DNA from: JBAZMA01 sp041649995
GTDB taxonomy: Bacteria; Omnitrophota; Gorgyraeia; Velamenicoccales; Velamenicoccaceae
Length of the DNA stretch: 34,706 bases
NCBI GenBank assembly: GCA_041649995.1
Contig: JBAZMA010000017.1
Coordinates: 1-34,706 of the forward strand
Direction: 5' to 3'
Part shown: positions 23,139 to 31,346 of the stretch, one piece after another
How the letters are laid out: every line of letters starts with the position of its first letter
Numbering within the stretch: position 1 is the first letter of the stretch
The notes under the pieces: generated by a model
What the model was told of the DNA's origin: nothing
Databases searched by the model: none
Seen by the model: only the letters and a program-made list of their open reading frames with translations
Translations under genes and position numbers: made by a program

Positions 23139-26100
23139 TCAGATCACGTAGACGACCGCGACGGCCAGGATCCCGACGACGGCTCCCAGCCCGCCGACCA
23201 TTCCGGCGATCACGACCGCGACGGCGGTGAGCCCGCCGCACGCGGTGGGATGCTGCACGTGCGTACACAGGCCGGTGTCCGCGTTGCAGCCATCGATCGT
23301 GCACGGGTTGCCGTCGTCGCACGCGGACGACACCCGCCACGCGCAGTCGCCTCGGCCGTTGCACACCGCATCGGACAGCTCGGCGCAGGCGGGCAGGGTC
23401 GCGGAGCACGCGGTCGCGATCTCCACGCAGGTGTCGTTGCCGGCGAAGCACTGCGCGCCGTCGCAGCCAATGTCCAGCGTGCACTGCGTCGCGTTCTCGA
23501 GCGCGTCGGTCGGGGGGTCTGGCAGCATGCAGAACCCCGCCGCGTCGCAGATGCCCGTCTGGTTCGCGGAGCAGGGCTGCGCGGCCGCGTCGGACAGGGT
23601 CGGCACGCACGTGCTTCCCACGCTGCGGTTCGTGTAGACGCACGTGTGCAGGAGCGAGCACGTCACGATCGTGCACCCGAGCGCGTACAGCGTCTCGTCG
23701 TCGCGGCAGTCCGCGTCGGTGTCGCACGCGCCGGTGGCGCCGATGCACGCGCCCAGCCCGTCGCACTCGCCCGAGTTGCGGCAGGGCTCCTCCGCCGCGA
23801 GCGGCATCAGCACGCACGCGTTGTACACGCACTGGAACTCGGCGCACTCGGTGTTGTTCGCGACGAGCCGCACGGCGCAGTCGTCCGCGGTCGCGCACTC
23901 GGCGCCGCCGGTCGACGGCACGATGCACGCTCCCGTGCCGCTGCACTCGCCGATGCCGCGGCACGCGGTGCCGATCACGAGCGGGACGAGCACGCACTCT
24001 CCCGCGAGACATTGGAATTCGGCGCATTCGGTCTCGTTGGCCCCGAGCCTGACAGTGCAGTTGCCGTCGACGGTGCACTCGGGCGGGCATGGCGATGGGA
24101 TGCACGTGCCGTAGTCGTTACACTCGCCGTCGGGGCACTCTGAACCGCTCGCCATCGGGAGGAGCGTGCACAGTCCCGCCACGCAGTCGAACTCGACGCA
24201 CGCCGAGCCGTTCACGACGAGGTGGGCAGCGCAGTCCTCGGCGGTCGCGCACTCTGGCGGCGGCACACACCCCCCGAGGCCGTCGCACGCTCCGCCGTCG
24301 CCGCAGGACGTCGACGCGGGGAGCGGGTTCAACGTGCACACCCCCGCGACGCACTCAAACTCGGCGCAGTCGACGTTGCTCGAGTTCATGTGCCCGACGC
24401 AGTCGTCGGCTATCGTGCACTCTGGTGGGGGTACGCACGATCCGTGACCGTCACACTCGCCGGTTCCGAGACACGCGTAGCCCAGAGCGCGCGGGGTGAA
24501 CACGCACGTATTGTCGACGCACTCGGAGGTCGCGCACTCTGTGCCGTTGGCGATGAGGCGGCCCGCGCAGTCAAGGTCGGCCGCGCATTCGGCGGGGCAC
24601 TCGTCGGGTATCGTGCACACGCCAAACTCGTTGCAGTCGAGGAAGACGAATGTAATGTCGGATGCTGGGTCGAGCGCGGCTCCGAGATATTCCACGTTCA
24701 CCGTGAACCGTCCGCCCGCGACGACCTCTGGCGTCAGACACATCACCGTGCGCGTCGCGGCATCGTATTGTCCGTTCGATTCGTAGGCGCCGAACGTGCA
24801 TCTGATGGAAGGGTCGTCCCAGATGTCGGCGGAGATGGTGACGTTGACTGCGAGACCGCCGAACATCAGCCCGACCTGCGGCGCGATGCTCACGATCGTG
24901 GGGATCTCGTCGATGCAGTGCCCCGCGTTAGCGCCGACGCACTCGCCGAGGGCTCCGATGGACCGCAGCGTGCATGTTTGGGTGTACAGGTTCCACATGC
25001 AGTAGACCGGATCCGACAAGCACGCCGCCACGGTGGCTCTGGTGCAGTCCGCGGTCTGGATCACCGCCAGCTCGAGTTTGCGCGGAGCCGCGACGGAGAT
25101 GCACCCCACGATCACGACGCCGTTTCGCAGCGGCATTATGGCGTGCGCTCCGGGCGCGGACGTTTCGCACACCTGGATTTCGGTGAGCTCGGCGTCGGTG
25201 AACCCCGAGAGCGCCGCGCGGACCAGCGTCCCGCGGCCAGTCAGCGCGTAGTACACGCGCGCGATGTCGTCGATCGCGGTGGCATACACCAATCCGCCGG
25301 CGTGGAACACGTCGGCTATCGCAGCCATCGGCTTCGTCACATTGTCCAACGTGAACGTGCGATGCAGCGTAATGGATGCCGCGGATTGGTACCACGGATC
25401 CGCGCCAATTCCGAGCACCGCCGTGATGTCGCCGGCGGTCGTCGCGAGTCCGAACGATGCGCTGGGTTCGGTCACAGTCGTCATGCAACTGGTTGTGGAA
25501 CCGGCGATGCACGCATCAACATCAAACAGCAGCACCTCGTTTGCGGTGTCCGTGGTGATGCTGACGGTCGCATACCGGCCGCCCGGCGTGACATGCATTC
25601 CGGATGTGGTGCCCACGTACGAAAACGGCATGGTGAATTCGGCGCTGCACCACGACGCATTATACGGCATGTCGGCATTGGTGGTCGGGATCTGCGACAT
25701 CGGAATCCGGCAGATGACCGCGGTGGTCGCCGCAGCGGCGATGTGGTATAAAAATGTCGCGGTGTCCGTGTCCGGGTCGAGCGCGCACCCGGCTGTCCAA
25801 TATTCCGGATGCGCGGTGAACGGCGTAACTTCGTAGTATGCATCCGCAGTGTTCACGCAGTGCATTATTTGTCTGCAAAAGCATACCGTGGTCACACTGC
25901 GCACGATGCGCCCGGTGACATAATTGCTCCCCGAATCCTCCGATATGGCGCTCGTCGCGAGACCGGACAGTGTTCCGTTGGTCGCCACTGAGGCCCTGGC
26001 CAATATGGCATAATTGGACTCTCCACCCTCGTGCGCGAAAAATCCTATTGTGGTTGGTGCCGTGTCGGAATCCGCCCACAGCGTGGGCGGGGGGGCTCCG

Positions 26101-26204
26101 GCGTAGACCGACGCGACGGTCGTATTGACCATGGACAACACCCGGAACACGGGCTGCGCGGTGCAGACCGCGAGCGAAAATGCGAACACCGCAAAAAATT
26201 TCAT
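23139..26204 (-). CDS. Plexin-like type I membrane protein: propeller-like, PSI, IPT/TIG, Cys repeats, TM
   Basis: 1021 residues from the ATG at 26204, which opens a signal peptide (MKFFAVFAFSLAVCTAQ). Residues 18-385 are beta-rich with N-glycosylation sites and could be a propeller. Residues 386-430 form a PSI domain (CLSDPVYCMWNLYTQTC). Residues 432-521 form an IPT/TIG domain (IVSIAPQVGLMFGGLAVNVT through RCTFG, VMCLTPE, FVFLDC). Five tandem units of about 57 residues follow (ECATADDCAVRLVANNTECA, then FQC, GECDGLGACI), then two diverged units and one Dictyostelium CTDC-type repeat (CDDGNPCTIDGCNADTGLC). A C-terminal helix spans residues 990-1020. It shares the whole layout with 26278-28158. 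A virion spike or host-surface ligand or receptor mimic is inferred. Confidence 0.9.
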   Translation of the reverse strand: MKFFAVFAFSLAVCTAQPVFRVLSMVNTTVASVYAGAPPPTLWADSDTAPTTIGFFAHEGGESNYAILARASVATNGTLSGLATSAISEDSGSNYVTGRIVRSVTTVCFCRQIMHCVNTADAYYEVTPFTAHPEYWTAGCALDPDTDTATFLYHIAAAATTAVICRIPMSQIPTTNADMPYNASWCSAEFTMPFSYVGTTSGMHVTPGGRYATVSITTDTANEVLLFDVDACIAGSTTSCMTTVTEPSASFGLATTAGDITAVLGIGADPWYQSAASITLHRTFTLDNVTKPMAAIADVFHAGGLVYATAIDDIARVYYALTGRGTLVRAALSGFTDAELTEIQVCETSAPGAHAIMPLRNGVVIVGCISVAAPRKLELAVIQTADCTRATVAACLSDPVYCMWNLYTQTCTLRSIGALGECVGANAGHCIDEIPTIVSIAPQVGLMFGGLAVNVTISADIWDDPSIRCTFGAYESNGQYDAATRTVMCLTPEVVAGGRFTVNVEYLGAALDPASDITFVFLDCNEFGVCTIPDECPAECAADLDCAGRLIANGTECATSECVDNTCVFTPRALGYACLGTGECDGHGSCVPPPECTIADDCVGHMNSSNVDCAEFECVAGVCTLNPLPASTSCGDGGACDGLGGCVPPPECATAEDCAAHLVVNGSACVEFDCVAGLCTLLPMASGSECPDGECNDYGTCIPSPCPPECTVDGNCTVRLGANETECAEFQCLAGECVLVPLVIGTACRGIGECSGTGACIVPSTGGAECATADDCAVRLVANNTECAEFQCVYNACVLMPLAAEEPCRNSGECDGLGACIGATGACDTDADCRDDETLYALGCTIVTCSLLHTCVYTNRSVGSTCVPTLSDAAAQPCSANQTGICDAAGFCMLPDPPTDALENATQCTLDIGCDGAQCFAGNDTCVEIATACSATLPACAELSDAVCNGRGDCAWRVSSACDDGNPCTIDGCNADTGLCTHVQHPTACGGLTAVAVVIAGMVGGLGAVVGILAVAVVYVI
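23500..24640 (-). repeat. Tandem Cys-rich coding repeats (about 57 residues per unit)
   Basis: Within the plexin-like gene, units starting with E-C-x4-D-C and holding ECAEFxC, then G-x-x-C-x-G-x-GEC-x-G-x-GxC-(V/I) recur five times, followed by two weaker units. The DNA copies have drifted but keep the same cysteines, so the array expanded by in-frame tandem duplication. Confidence 0.75.
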
Positions 26205-26277
26205 GGATCTTTGATTTGTGTGTATCTGTGTGTCTGATAATCGGGCGCTAATGATCTTTTTCCGGCCACCAACCTGT

Positions 26278-28158
26278 TCACATACCGAACGCGATGGCGG
26301 CCACGGCAAACACTCCGACGAGCATCACGGCGCCCAGCACCGAGATCACGACCGCCGGAACGGACACATCGGCGGCGCATGCAACGCGGTCGTGCGCGCA
26401 GATGCCGGATGTCGCGTTGCACGTGTCGACCGTGCACGCGATGCCGTCATCGCACGCCGCGGACGAATTCGCGATCGCACAGACGTAGCGCGCGGTGCAC
26501 GTGTAGTTGGCGCAACCAATGTTCAGCGATGCGCAATCGAGATCCTCGTAACAGAACGTGTCCGTAGGATCGAGGAAGACGAACGGCACAAAGTCGGTCG
26601 GGGCGAATATGTTGTCCTTGTACCGGACGTTCGCGGCGTAAACCCCGTGCTCGGTCACGGCCGGTGCGGTGCACAGCACCGAATGTGACGCCTCGTCGTA
26701 CACGCCGAGGACCGCGATGTCGTCGAACGTGCAGTACACCGCCGAGTCGTTCCACAGCCGCGGCGTCACGGTGATGTTCACGGGGTAACCCCCGGCGGGC
26801 GACCCGAACATCGGATCCACCTGGTATATCGACGGATCGATGCCGGTGCAGTGATCACCGGCGCACTCGTCGGCGAGCGCGGGAATGCGCGTCACGCAAT
26901 GCTGCTCGTACACGTTCCACAGGCAGTAGTACGGATCCGACGTGCACTCGGTCGAGTTCTGGCTGGTGCAGTTCGCGATCCGCACGGACACCAGCTCGTC
27001 CAATTCACTGTACTCGTCCGTGATGCACCGCACGACCGCGAAGCCCGTCGGCAGAACCATTATGTCGTGGCCCCCATCCACTCCGGTCGTCACCGTGCGG
27101 CACGCCTGCACATTCGTGGACAGGATGGCATTGAACACGGCGAGCGGCACGCGTTCGAGCACGCCGGTGGCGGTGATCGAGTAGAACATCCGCGGCACGT
27201 CGTCGACCGACGCGCCGCGCAATCCGCCCGCCAGATACGGGACCATCCCCTCGCCGACCGCGGACGAGCTGATGTTGCCCGGGATGAACGGGTACATCCA
27301 CGCCTCTGCCTGGTCGAATTCGCCGTCCACTGCCGTCGCGTTGCCGGTGCCGACGCTCAGCACCGCGTAACCGTACGACGACACGACGCCCAGCGCGGTG
27401 TTGGGGTTCGCGAACACCGCGTAGCAGTGCGTCGCATCATCGGCGAGACATGCGGTCATGTCGAACAGCACGGCCCTGTAATCGGGCGAGGCACTGCCGC
27501 CGGTGGCCATCGCGTACAATGCCCCGGGCGTGACGACCATGCCCATGCCGGTGGCGTTGAACGAGAAGTCCGCGGCCGCGAACTCGGAACTGCAGTACGA
27601 CGCGTTATACGGCAGTGCGATGGTTGTCGCCGGGAGCATCGTCAGGGGCATGCGGCAGAGAACCCACGTGGAAGACCCGGTGTCCGTCTCGAAGAGGATG
27701 GTGGCGGTGGCCGAGAGCGGATCGGACGCGCACGCACGGATGCGGTACGTCGGATGCGCCGTCGGCGCCGTGACCTCCGCCGTCGTCTCGCCGTCCGACG
27801 ACGCGTAGAACAGGTGGTCGGTGCAGACCCACATGTCGTCGAATCCGCGGACCATCGCGCCGACGACGGCGCCAGAGACGTCGATCTCGTCGGTGGTTCC
27901 GGACACCAACCCGCTGAGCACGCCGGCTGTGGATATGTTCGCGCGCATCCATCGGAACGCCTTGCCCTCGCCGAGGTCGCCCAGATAGAACATCGCGACG
28001 GATGTCGGAGCGTCCGTCGGTTCGTACCACCCCGCGCCGTGGTGCAGCTTTGACACGAGGTTGATGTCGAAGCTCGTCTCGTTCAGCTCGTTCACGACCC
28101 GGAGCACCGGCTGCGCAACGACGGTCGCCGCGAGAAATAGCAAAAGATTGGTCAGCAT
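26278..28158 (-). CDS. Plexin-like type I membrane protein, short paralogue
   Basis: 626 residues from the ATG at 28158, with signal peptide (MLTNLLLFLAATVVAQ) and then PVLRVVNELNET, matching PVFRVLSMVNTT in the longer protein. The propeller-like region spans about 17-393 with shared landmarks (ADMPYNASWCSAEF there, TIALPYNASYCSSEF here). PSI follows at 394-437 (CTSDPYYCLWNVYEQHC), IPT/TIG at 438-526 (DPMFGSPAGGYPVNITVT, YCTFDD, FVFLD), then a short Cys region with one CTDC-type repeat (CDDGIACTVDTCNATSGIC). A C-terminal helix lies at about 597-624. It lacks the five-unit Cys array of its neighbour, so that array is either a gain there or a loss here. Confidence 0.9.
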   Translation of the reverse strand: MLTNLLLFLAATVVAQPVLRVVNELNETSFDINLVSKLHHGAGWYEPTDAPTSVAMFYLGDLGEGKAFRWMRANISTAGVLSGLVSGTTDEIDVSGAVVGAMVRGFDDMWVCTDHLFYASSDGETTAEVTAPTAHPTYRIRACASDPLSATATILFETDTGSSTWVLCRMPLTMLPATTIALPYNASYCSSEFAAADFSFNATGMGMVVTPGALYAMATGGSASPDYRAVLFDMTACLADDATHCYAVFANPNTALGVVSSYGYAVLSVGTGNATAVDGEFDQAEAWMYPFIPGNISSSAVGEGMVPYLAGGLRGASVDDVPRMFYSITATGVLERVPLAVFNAILSTNVQACRTVTTGVDGGHDIMVLPTGFAVVRCITDEYSELDELVSVRIANCTSQNSTECTSDPYYCLWNVYEQHCVTRIPALADECAGDHCTGIDPSIYQVDPMFGSPAGGYPVNITVTPRLWNDSAVYCTFDDIAVLGVYDEASHSVLCTAPAVTEHGVYAANVRYKDNIFAPTDFVPFVFLDPTDTFCYEDLDCASLNIGCANYTCTARYVCAIANSSAACDDGIACTVDTCNATSGICAHDRVACAADVSVPAVVISVLGAVMLVGVFAVAAIAFGM

Positions 28159-28245
28159 GTCAGAAAGAGAGTGCAAATCCCCAATATTTTCAGTCTGTGC
28201 GTCGACGCGACGAATGAATGAGTGAAGGTTTTTCACGGAAACTCA

Positions 28246-28497
28246 TCACTGGCGTTCGTATGCACCATCGGGCCATTGCAGGTCGTACATGAACACATCG
28301 TGATCGTCCTCGTGCGTGTTCGCTGTCATGCCATCGACAGTGGTAAGAGTTTCATGTTTTTCGGGGTTCGCTGTCCATCTCCGATTGCCGGCGATGGCGC
28401 ACCAGTAGCAATCGTGGACATCATAATGCATCGCGTGGATGCTCCCGCCACACCACATGCATCTACCCGTCGTGATCGAGTGCGATTTATTTTCCAT
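28246..28497 (-). CDS. Small protein with one Cys4 zinc-binding motif
   Basis: 83 residues from the ATG at 28497. CMWCGG near residue 13 and CYWC near residue 30 form a Cys4 site, with extra His between (HAMHYDVH). The acidic, His-rich second half (HEDDHDVFMYDLQWPDG) has no known motif. It is divergent from the gene at 28534, with a CAATTC motif between. Confidence 0.75.
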   Translation of the reverse strand: MENKSHSITTGRCMWCGGSIHAMHYDVHDCYWCAIAGNRRWTANPEKHETLTTVDGMTANTHEDDHDVFMYDLQWPDGAYERQ

Positions 28498-28507
28498 CGT
28501 AACGTCC

Positions 28508-28513
28508 CAATTC
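28508..28513. promoter_or_regulatory. CAATTC motif shared by divergent genes
   Basis: CCAATTC lies 10 bases from the minus-strand ATG at 28497 and 20 bases from the plus-strand ATG at 28534, in a gap of only 36 bases. Confidence 0.5.
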
Positions 28514-28533
28514 GCATAGTTTCGGATAATACG

Positions 28534-28806
28534 ATGACGGGAGTGGTACTAACGACGGAAGATGTGCGTATGTGGCGCGAATTCGCGGAAGTGGAAGGTA
28601 CGCGATTCCCGCAGATTCTCGGTCTGTGCGAGTTTGTTGCCCGGCATCCAACAACAGTCGTCAGGTGTACCCACATCAGCGTGTTTCACAGGTTCTGCAT
28701 TAGTGTATTCACTGTGGGGCCTGTTGTGCGTACCGGCATCATGGTATTCGTCGGCGACGACGACGTGCCCGCTAATATGAATTTGCCCAGATCCGAAATG
28801 GACTAA
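28534..28806 (+). CDS. Small unknown protein (pair member 1)
   Basis: 90 residues from the ATG at 28534. The N-terminal half (VVLTTEDVRMWREFAE, GLCEFVARHP) is helical. The second half is strand-like (CTHISVFHRFCISVFTVGPV). It aligns with the next plus-strand gene at 28850, including EF-x2-xHP and the SV-x5-VF-x-V block, though in the neighbour the second block is out of frame. No family recognised. Confidence 0.65.
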   Translation: MTGVVLTTEDVRMWREFAEVEGTRFPQILGLCEFVARHPTTVVRCTHISVFHRFCISVFTVGPVVRTGIMVFVGDDDVPANMNLPRSEMD

Positions 28807-28849
28807 CGCAAAGTTTGCTGCACCGGAACAACGCAAACACACACACACA

Positions 28850-29055
28850 ATGACGACCTTCACCCTCGAATGTGCGAATAAGTGGCGCGCTGCCATGGAG
28901 TACTCTCGCGCGGACACCACCGCATCTCCGCAACACGTGGGCATCCGCGAGTTTCTCGACGCACACCCGGACGCACTGGGATGGACTGCGCCGGAAACTC
29001 GGTCATGTTCCAGGATTGTGACGTTTTCTACAAGGTGAACAATGTCCAACAATGA
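28850..29055 (+). pseudogene. Frameshifted paralogue of the gene at 28534
   Basis: The ATG at 28850 opens MTTFTLECANKWRAAMEYSR, then GIREFLDAHPDALG, matching the preceding gene (GLCEFVARHPTTVV). The frame then drifts into non-coding sequence and stops at 29036-29038. A second frame from about 28978 to a stop at 29053-29055 reads GNSVMFQDCDVFYKV, which matches SVFHRFCISVFTV of the intact copy. A single indel near 28978-28990 would restore the full match. A 62-residue truncated product or a sequencing error remain possible. Confidence 0.5.
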
Positions 29056-29107
29056 ATTCCGTGAACAGCGGGGATAATGCAGATGAAACTTTACACGGTT
29101 CACATGG

Positions 29108-29449
29108 TCAGTGCTCGTGTATCAGTGCCGTGTGAATGGGGCTCGCCACGCCGAACGCATCCACGCGAACCTTATACGATTCCGACGCCGTGCACACGCG
29201 GATCGTCACAGAGTTTGTTGGTGGGTGACCGACGAGCTGGATGGTATCGACGTCGGGATGATCCCACAGCGTCACGGCGAACTTCATGACGGTCATGTAT
29301 ACTCTGAACCACCCAAACTCCCGTTGGATGGCCTGCTCCGCCCAATGTCTTACGTCGTCGCGCACCTCAGCGGTGTCCGTGTAGGTGCGTGTGAAAAGCG
29401 TCTTCTCAATGTGTCCGTGACGATGGTTCGCGTTCATTTTTTCCGTCAT
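29108..29449 (-). CDS. Small unknown protein (pair member A)
   Basis: 113 residues from the ATG at 29449; the ATG at 29437 is close behind. The core (DDVRHWAEQAIQREFGWF, then VTLWDHPDVDTIQLVGHP, then TNSVTIRVCT) is repeated in the next minus-strand gene. Helix, then a strand pair. No catalytic motif recognised. A CAATTG lies further upstream at 29515-29520. Confidence 0.7.
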   Translation of the reverse strand: MTEKMNANHRHGHIEKTLFTRTYTDTAEVRDDVRHWAEQAIQREFGWFRVYMTVMKFAVTLWDHPDVDTIQLVGHPPTNSVTIRVCTASESYKVRVDAFGVASPIHTALIHEH

Positions 29450-29514
29450 TTGTGTGTGTTTTCTTTTTCGGAATTTGGGACTTCGCCGTTTTGGCGTAAA
29501 TCCCACGGATGGTC

Positions 29515-29520
29515 CAATTG
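29515..29520. promoter_or_regulatory. CAATTG motif between the paired genes
   Basis: CCAATTG 8 bases downstream of the end of gene B (29528) and about 65 bases upstream of the ATG of gene A (29449). The distance is longer than usual. Confidence 0.35.
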
Positions 29521-29527
29521 CCGAATT

Positions 29528-29821
29528 TCATACCACCGATATGACGTGCGATTTCGTCCATGTACACACGCGTATCGCTGCCGAGTTCGTGTATGGGTGA
29601 CTGACGAGCTGGATGGCATCGACGTCTGGGTTCCCCCACGCCGTCTCGACGAACTCCCAGACTGCCGCGAGCATCTTATCACACTGATCGCACGGATCGT
29701 GCGAATTCCACGCGGTCGCCTTTGCCCAGTGTTTTACATCGTCGGCCACGTCCATGATTTCAGTATAATCGGATTTACGGAGCATTTTGACGACGGACCC
29801 GGGGGTCTTGGTTGGTTCCAT
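29528..29821 (-). CDS. Small unknown protein (pair member B)
   Basis: 97 residues. Aligns with the previous gene across DDVKHWAKATAW, the WGNPDVDAIQLVSHP block and TNSAAIRVCT, where the other has WDHPDVDTIQLVGHP and TNSVTIRVCT. It adds CDQC near residue 45 and stops about 20 residues earlier at the C-terminus. A tandem duplicate; function unknown. Confidence 0.7.
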   Translation of the reverse strand: MEPTKTPGSVVKMLRKSDYTEIMDVADDVKHWAKATAWNSHDPCDQCDKMLAAVWEFVETAWGNPDVDAIQLVSHPYTNSAAIRVCTWTKSHVISVV

Positions 29822-29849
29822 TTCCTCTTCTCGTGTTTGTGTATTTTTT

Positions 29850-30215
29850 TCAGTGTATCAGCTGCAGCGTGCGCAGTTCGAATACTGCCAATTGTTCCGT
29901 CCACGTCTTCCGCGCAAAGGTCGCGCACCCGATCGAACCTTCCATGCCGATCATGAATTGGTCAAACATGATCGCGCGCTGCCCGGTGCTGCGCGGGAAC
30001 ACGCAGACGGGCCACCGTTCGCCGGCAAGCAGCATCGGGTCGATGCAGCCAAACTGGCTCCACAGATACTCTTCTTTGGCGCTCATTCCCGCGGCGGCGA
30101 CGAACCGAACAAAATCAACGCGCAGCATCTTCCGGATCCCGTCCGCCGTGCGCGGCCACGCGGGGTCCCCGCGCACGCTCGCAATGAAACGCAGCCATGT
30201 CGTGTCGTGTGCCAT
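29850..30215 (-). CDS. Unknown protein, 121 aa
   Basis: From the ATG at 30215, placed 20 bases after a CAATTG at 30236-30241; the frame is open upstream but lacks coding character. The sequence is a compact globular type (MAHDTTWLRFIASVRGDPAW, then GERWPVCVFPRST, then IGMEGSIGCATFARKTW). No signal peptide, repeat or known motif. Confidence 0.7.
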   Translation of the reverse strand: MAHDTTWLRFIASVRGDPAWPRTADGIRKMLRVDFVRFVAAAGMSAKEEYLWSQFGCIDPMLLAGERWPVCVFPRSTGQRAIMFDQFMIGMEGSIGCATFARKTWTEQLAVFELRTLQLIH

Positions 30216-30235
30216 TTGCCAAAAAGTGTATTCCG

Positions 30236-30241
30236 CAATTG
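30236..30241. promoter_or_regulatory. CAATTG motif, 5' of the gene at 29850-30215
   Basis: CAATTG 20 bases upstream of the ATG; it overlaps no other gene and sets the start of this one. Confidence 0.5.
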
Positions 30242-30262
30242 GCCCCAGTATGTGTGTTGGGC

Positions 30263-31306
30263 TCAGTATGCAACAACGCCGTGTCCCAACATCGGAGATG
30301 GCGCCGGCATCGAAGCGTTCCATGCGCCTGTCGCCGGGTCGAAGATTTCAACCAATTTGGACACTTCATAATCGGAAAGCCCACCGATGATCCAGATCAT
30401 TCTCCCAATGACCACCGCCCTCGACCCGTGTCTCGGTAATGTCATCTTGAACTTGGACGTGGTCCACTCGTTCTTGTCCACGTCAAACACAATGATCACG
30501 TCAAAGTCTCTGCGGTCATCCATTCCACCAAAGCACCAGATTTGATGACCGATGACGGCGACTGCCATTCCCTGACAAGCGGTGGGCATCGGCGAGAGTT
30601 TCGTCCACGTGTTCGTCTCCGTGTCATGAACCTCAACTGTGGAAAGTGCACTGCCATTCCAACCACCGATCGTGAAGATGCGGTTTCCGATGACCGCAAC
30701 TCCAAAGCCGAACCTTGGAGTTGGCATCGGTGCAACGACGCCCGGCGCTGTCCACGTGTTCCCTGAAACTTTGTAAATTTCAACTGAACCAAGAATACGG
30801 TAATGATCATTCCCTCCACCGATGACGAAGATGCGATCACCGACGACTGCGACGCCTGGTCGATGCCTCTCGATCGACATCGGTGGAATCACTTCCCACT
30901 TGTTCATTGAAATCGAAAACGCGACGCATGTGTTCGCGAATCCACCAGGAATCCAGCCACCAAACACGAAGACACGACCATCCACGAATGCGATGCCATG
31001 CTCACTGCGAGGTTCAGGCAAGTCCGGAACATCATGCCACCTGTTCATCGAAACTGTAAGAATCTTGTTTGTCTTTGTGGGTCCCGAACCACCGAAACCA
31101 CCGCAGACGAAGATCGTGTCGACCGTGTACGGCTCGATCGCGATCTCGAAGAACTCGCGAAACAGACCCTGGTACATCGCGAGGAGACTCGCCGGACTGT
31201 CCTCGCCGACGCCCACGAGCCCCGCGCGTCCGAGCGCGAACAGCGCTTTCTTCAGTGGGCTCCACCCGACCTTATCTACGAGAGAGAATGCATCCTTATT
31301 TTTCAT
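30263..31306 (-). CDS. Canonical six-blade kelch protein with SP-module
   Basis: 347 residues from the ATG at 31306. Kelch repeats from about residue 66 to 345 have good consensus: FVFGGW, FVIGGG, FTIGGW, WCFGGM and WIIGGL, each followed by a hydrophobic strand and a Trp (NRWHDVPDLPEPR, NKWEVIPPM, NTWTKLSPMP, NEWTTSKF). This is a beta-propeller for protein binding. Before it, GEDSPASLLAMYQGLFREFF (residues 35-54) matches the SP-x-x-x-L module of the kelch and ankyrin proteins elsewhere in the window. Unlike the pair at 17005 and 18347, it begins MKNKD and has no myristoylation signal. It is probably an adaptor for a ubiquitin ligase or a host-actin or target binder. Confidence 0.92.
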   Translation of the reverse strand: MKNKDAFSLVDKVGWSPLKKALFALGRAGLVGVGEDSPASLLAMYQGLFREFFEIAIEPYTVDTIFVCGGFGGSGPTKTNKILTVSMNRWHDVPDLPEPRSEHGIAFVDGRVFVFGGWIPGGFANTCVAFSISMNKWEVIPPMSIERHRPGVAVVGDRIFVIGGGNDHYRILGSVEIYKVSGNTWTAPGVVAPMPTPRFGFGVAVIGNRIFTIGGWNGSALSTVEVHDTETNTWTKLSPMPTACQGMAVAVIGHQIWCFGGMDDRRDFDVIIVFDVDKNEWTTSKFKMTLPRHGSRAVVIGRMIWIIGGLSDYEVSKLVEIFDPATGAWNASMPAPSPMLGHGVVAY

Positions 31307-31319
31307 TTGTTTAAAGGTC

Positions 31320-31325
31320 GAATTG
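31320..31325 (-). promoter_or_regulatory. CAATTC motif, 5' of the kelch gene
   Basis: GAATTG on the plus strand, 13 bases upstream of the kelch ATG at 31306. Confidence 0.45.
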
Positions 31326-31346
31326 GATCGGGCAAAGATATTATAG

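Noticed and set aside
23500..24640. Possible CRISPR-like repeat array
   Set aside because: The repetition is in the protein (cysteine units of about 57 residues) and lies within one open frame; there are no short identical repeats with unique spacers.
24222..25751. 509-codon open frame opposite the plexin-like gene
   Set aside because: Arg/Val/His-rich shadow; the minus strand carries PSI, IPT and Cys repeats conserved in a paralogue.
26851..28053. 400-codon open frame opposite the short plexin-like gene
   Set aside because: Same reason; no motif and composition typical of antisense frames in GC-rich DNA.
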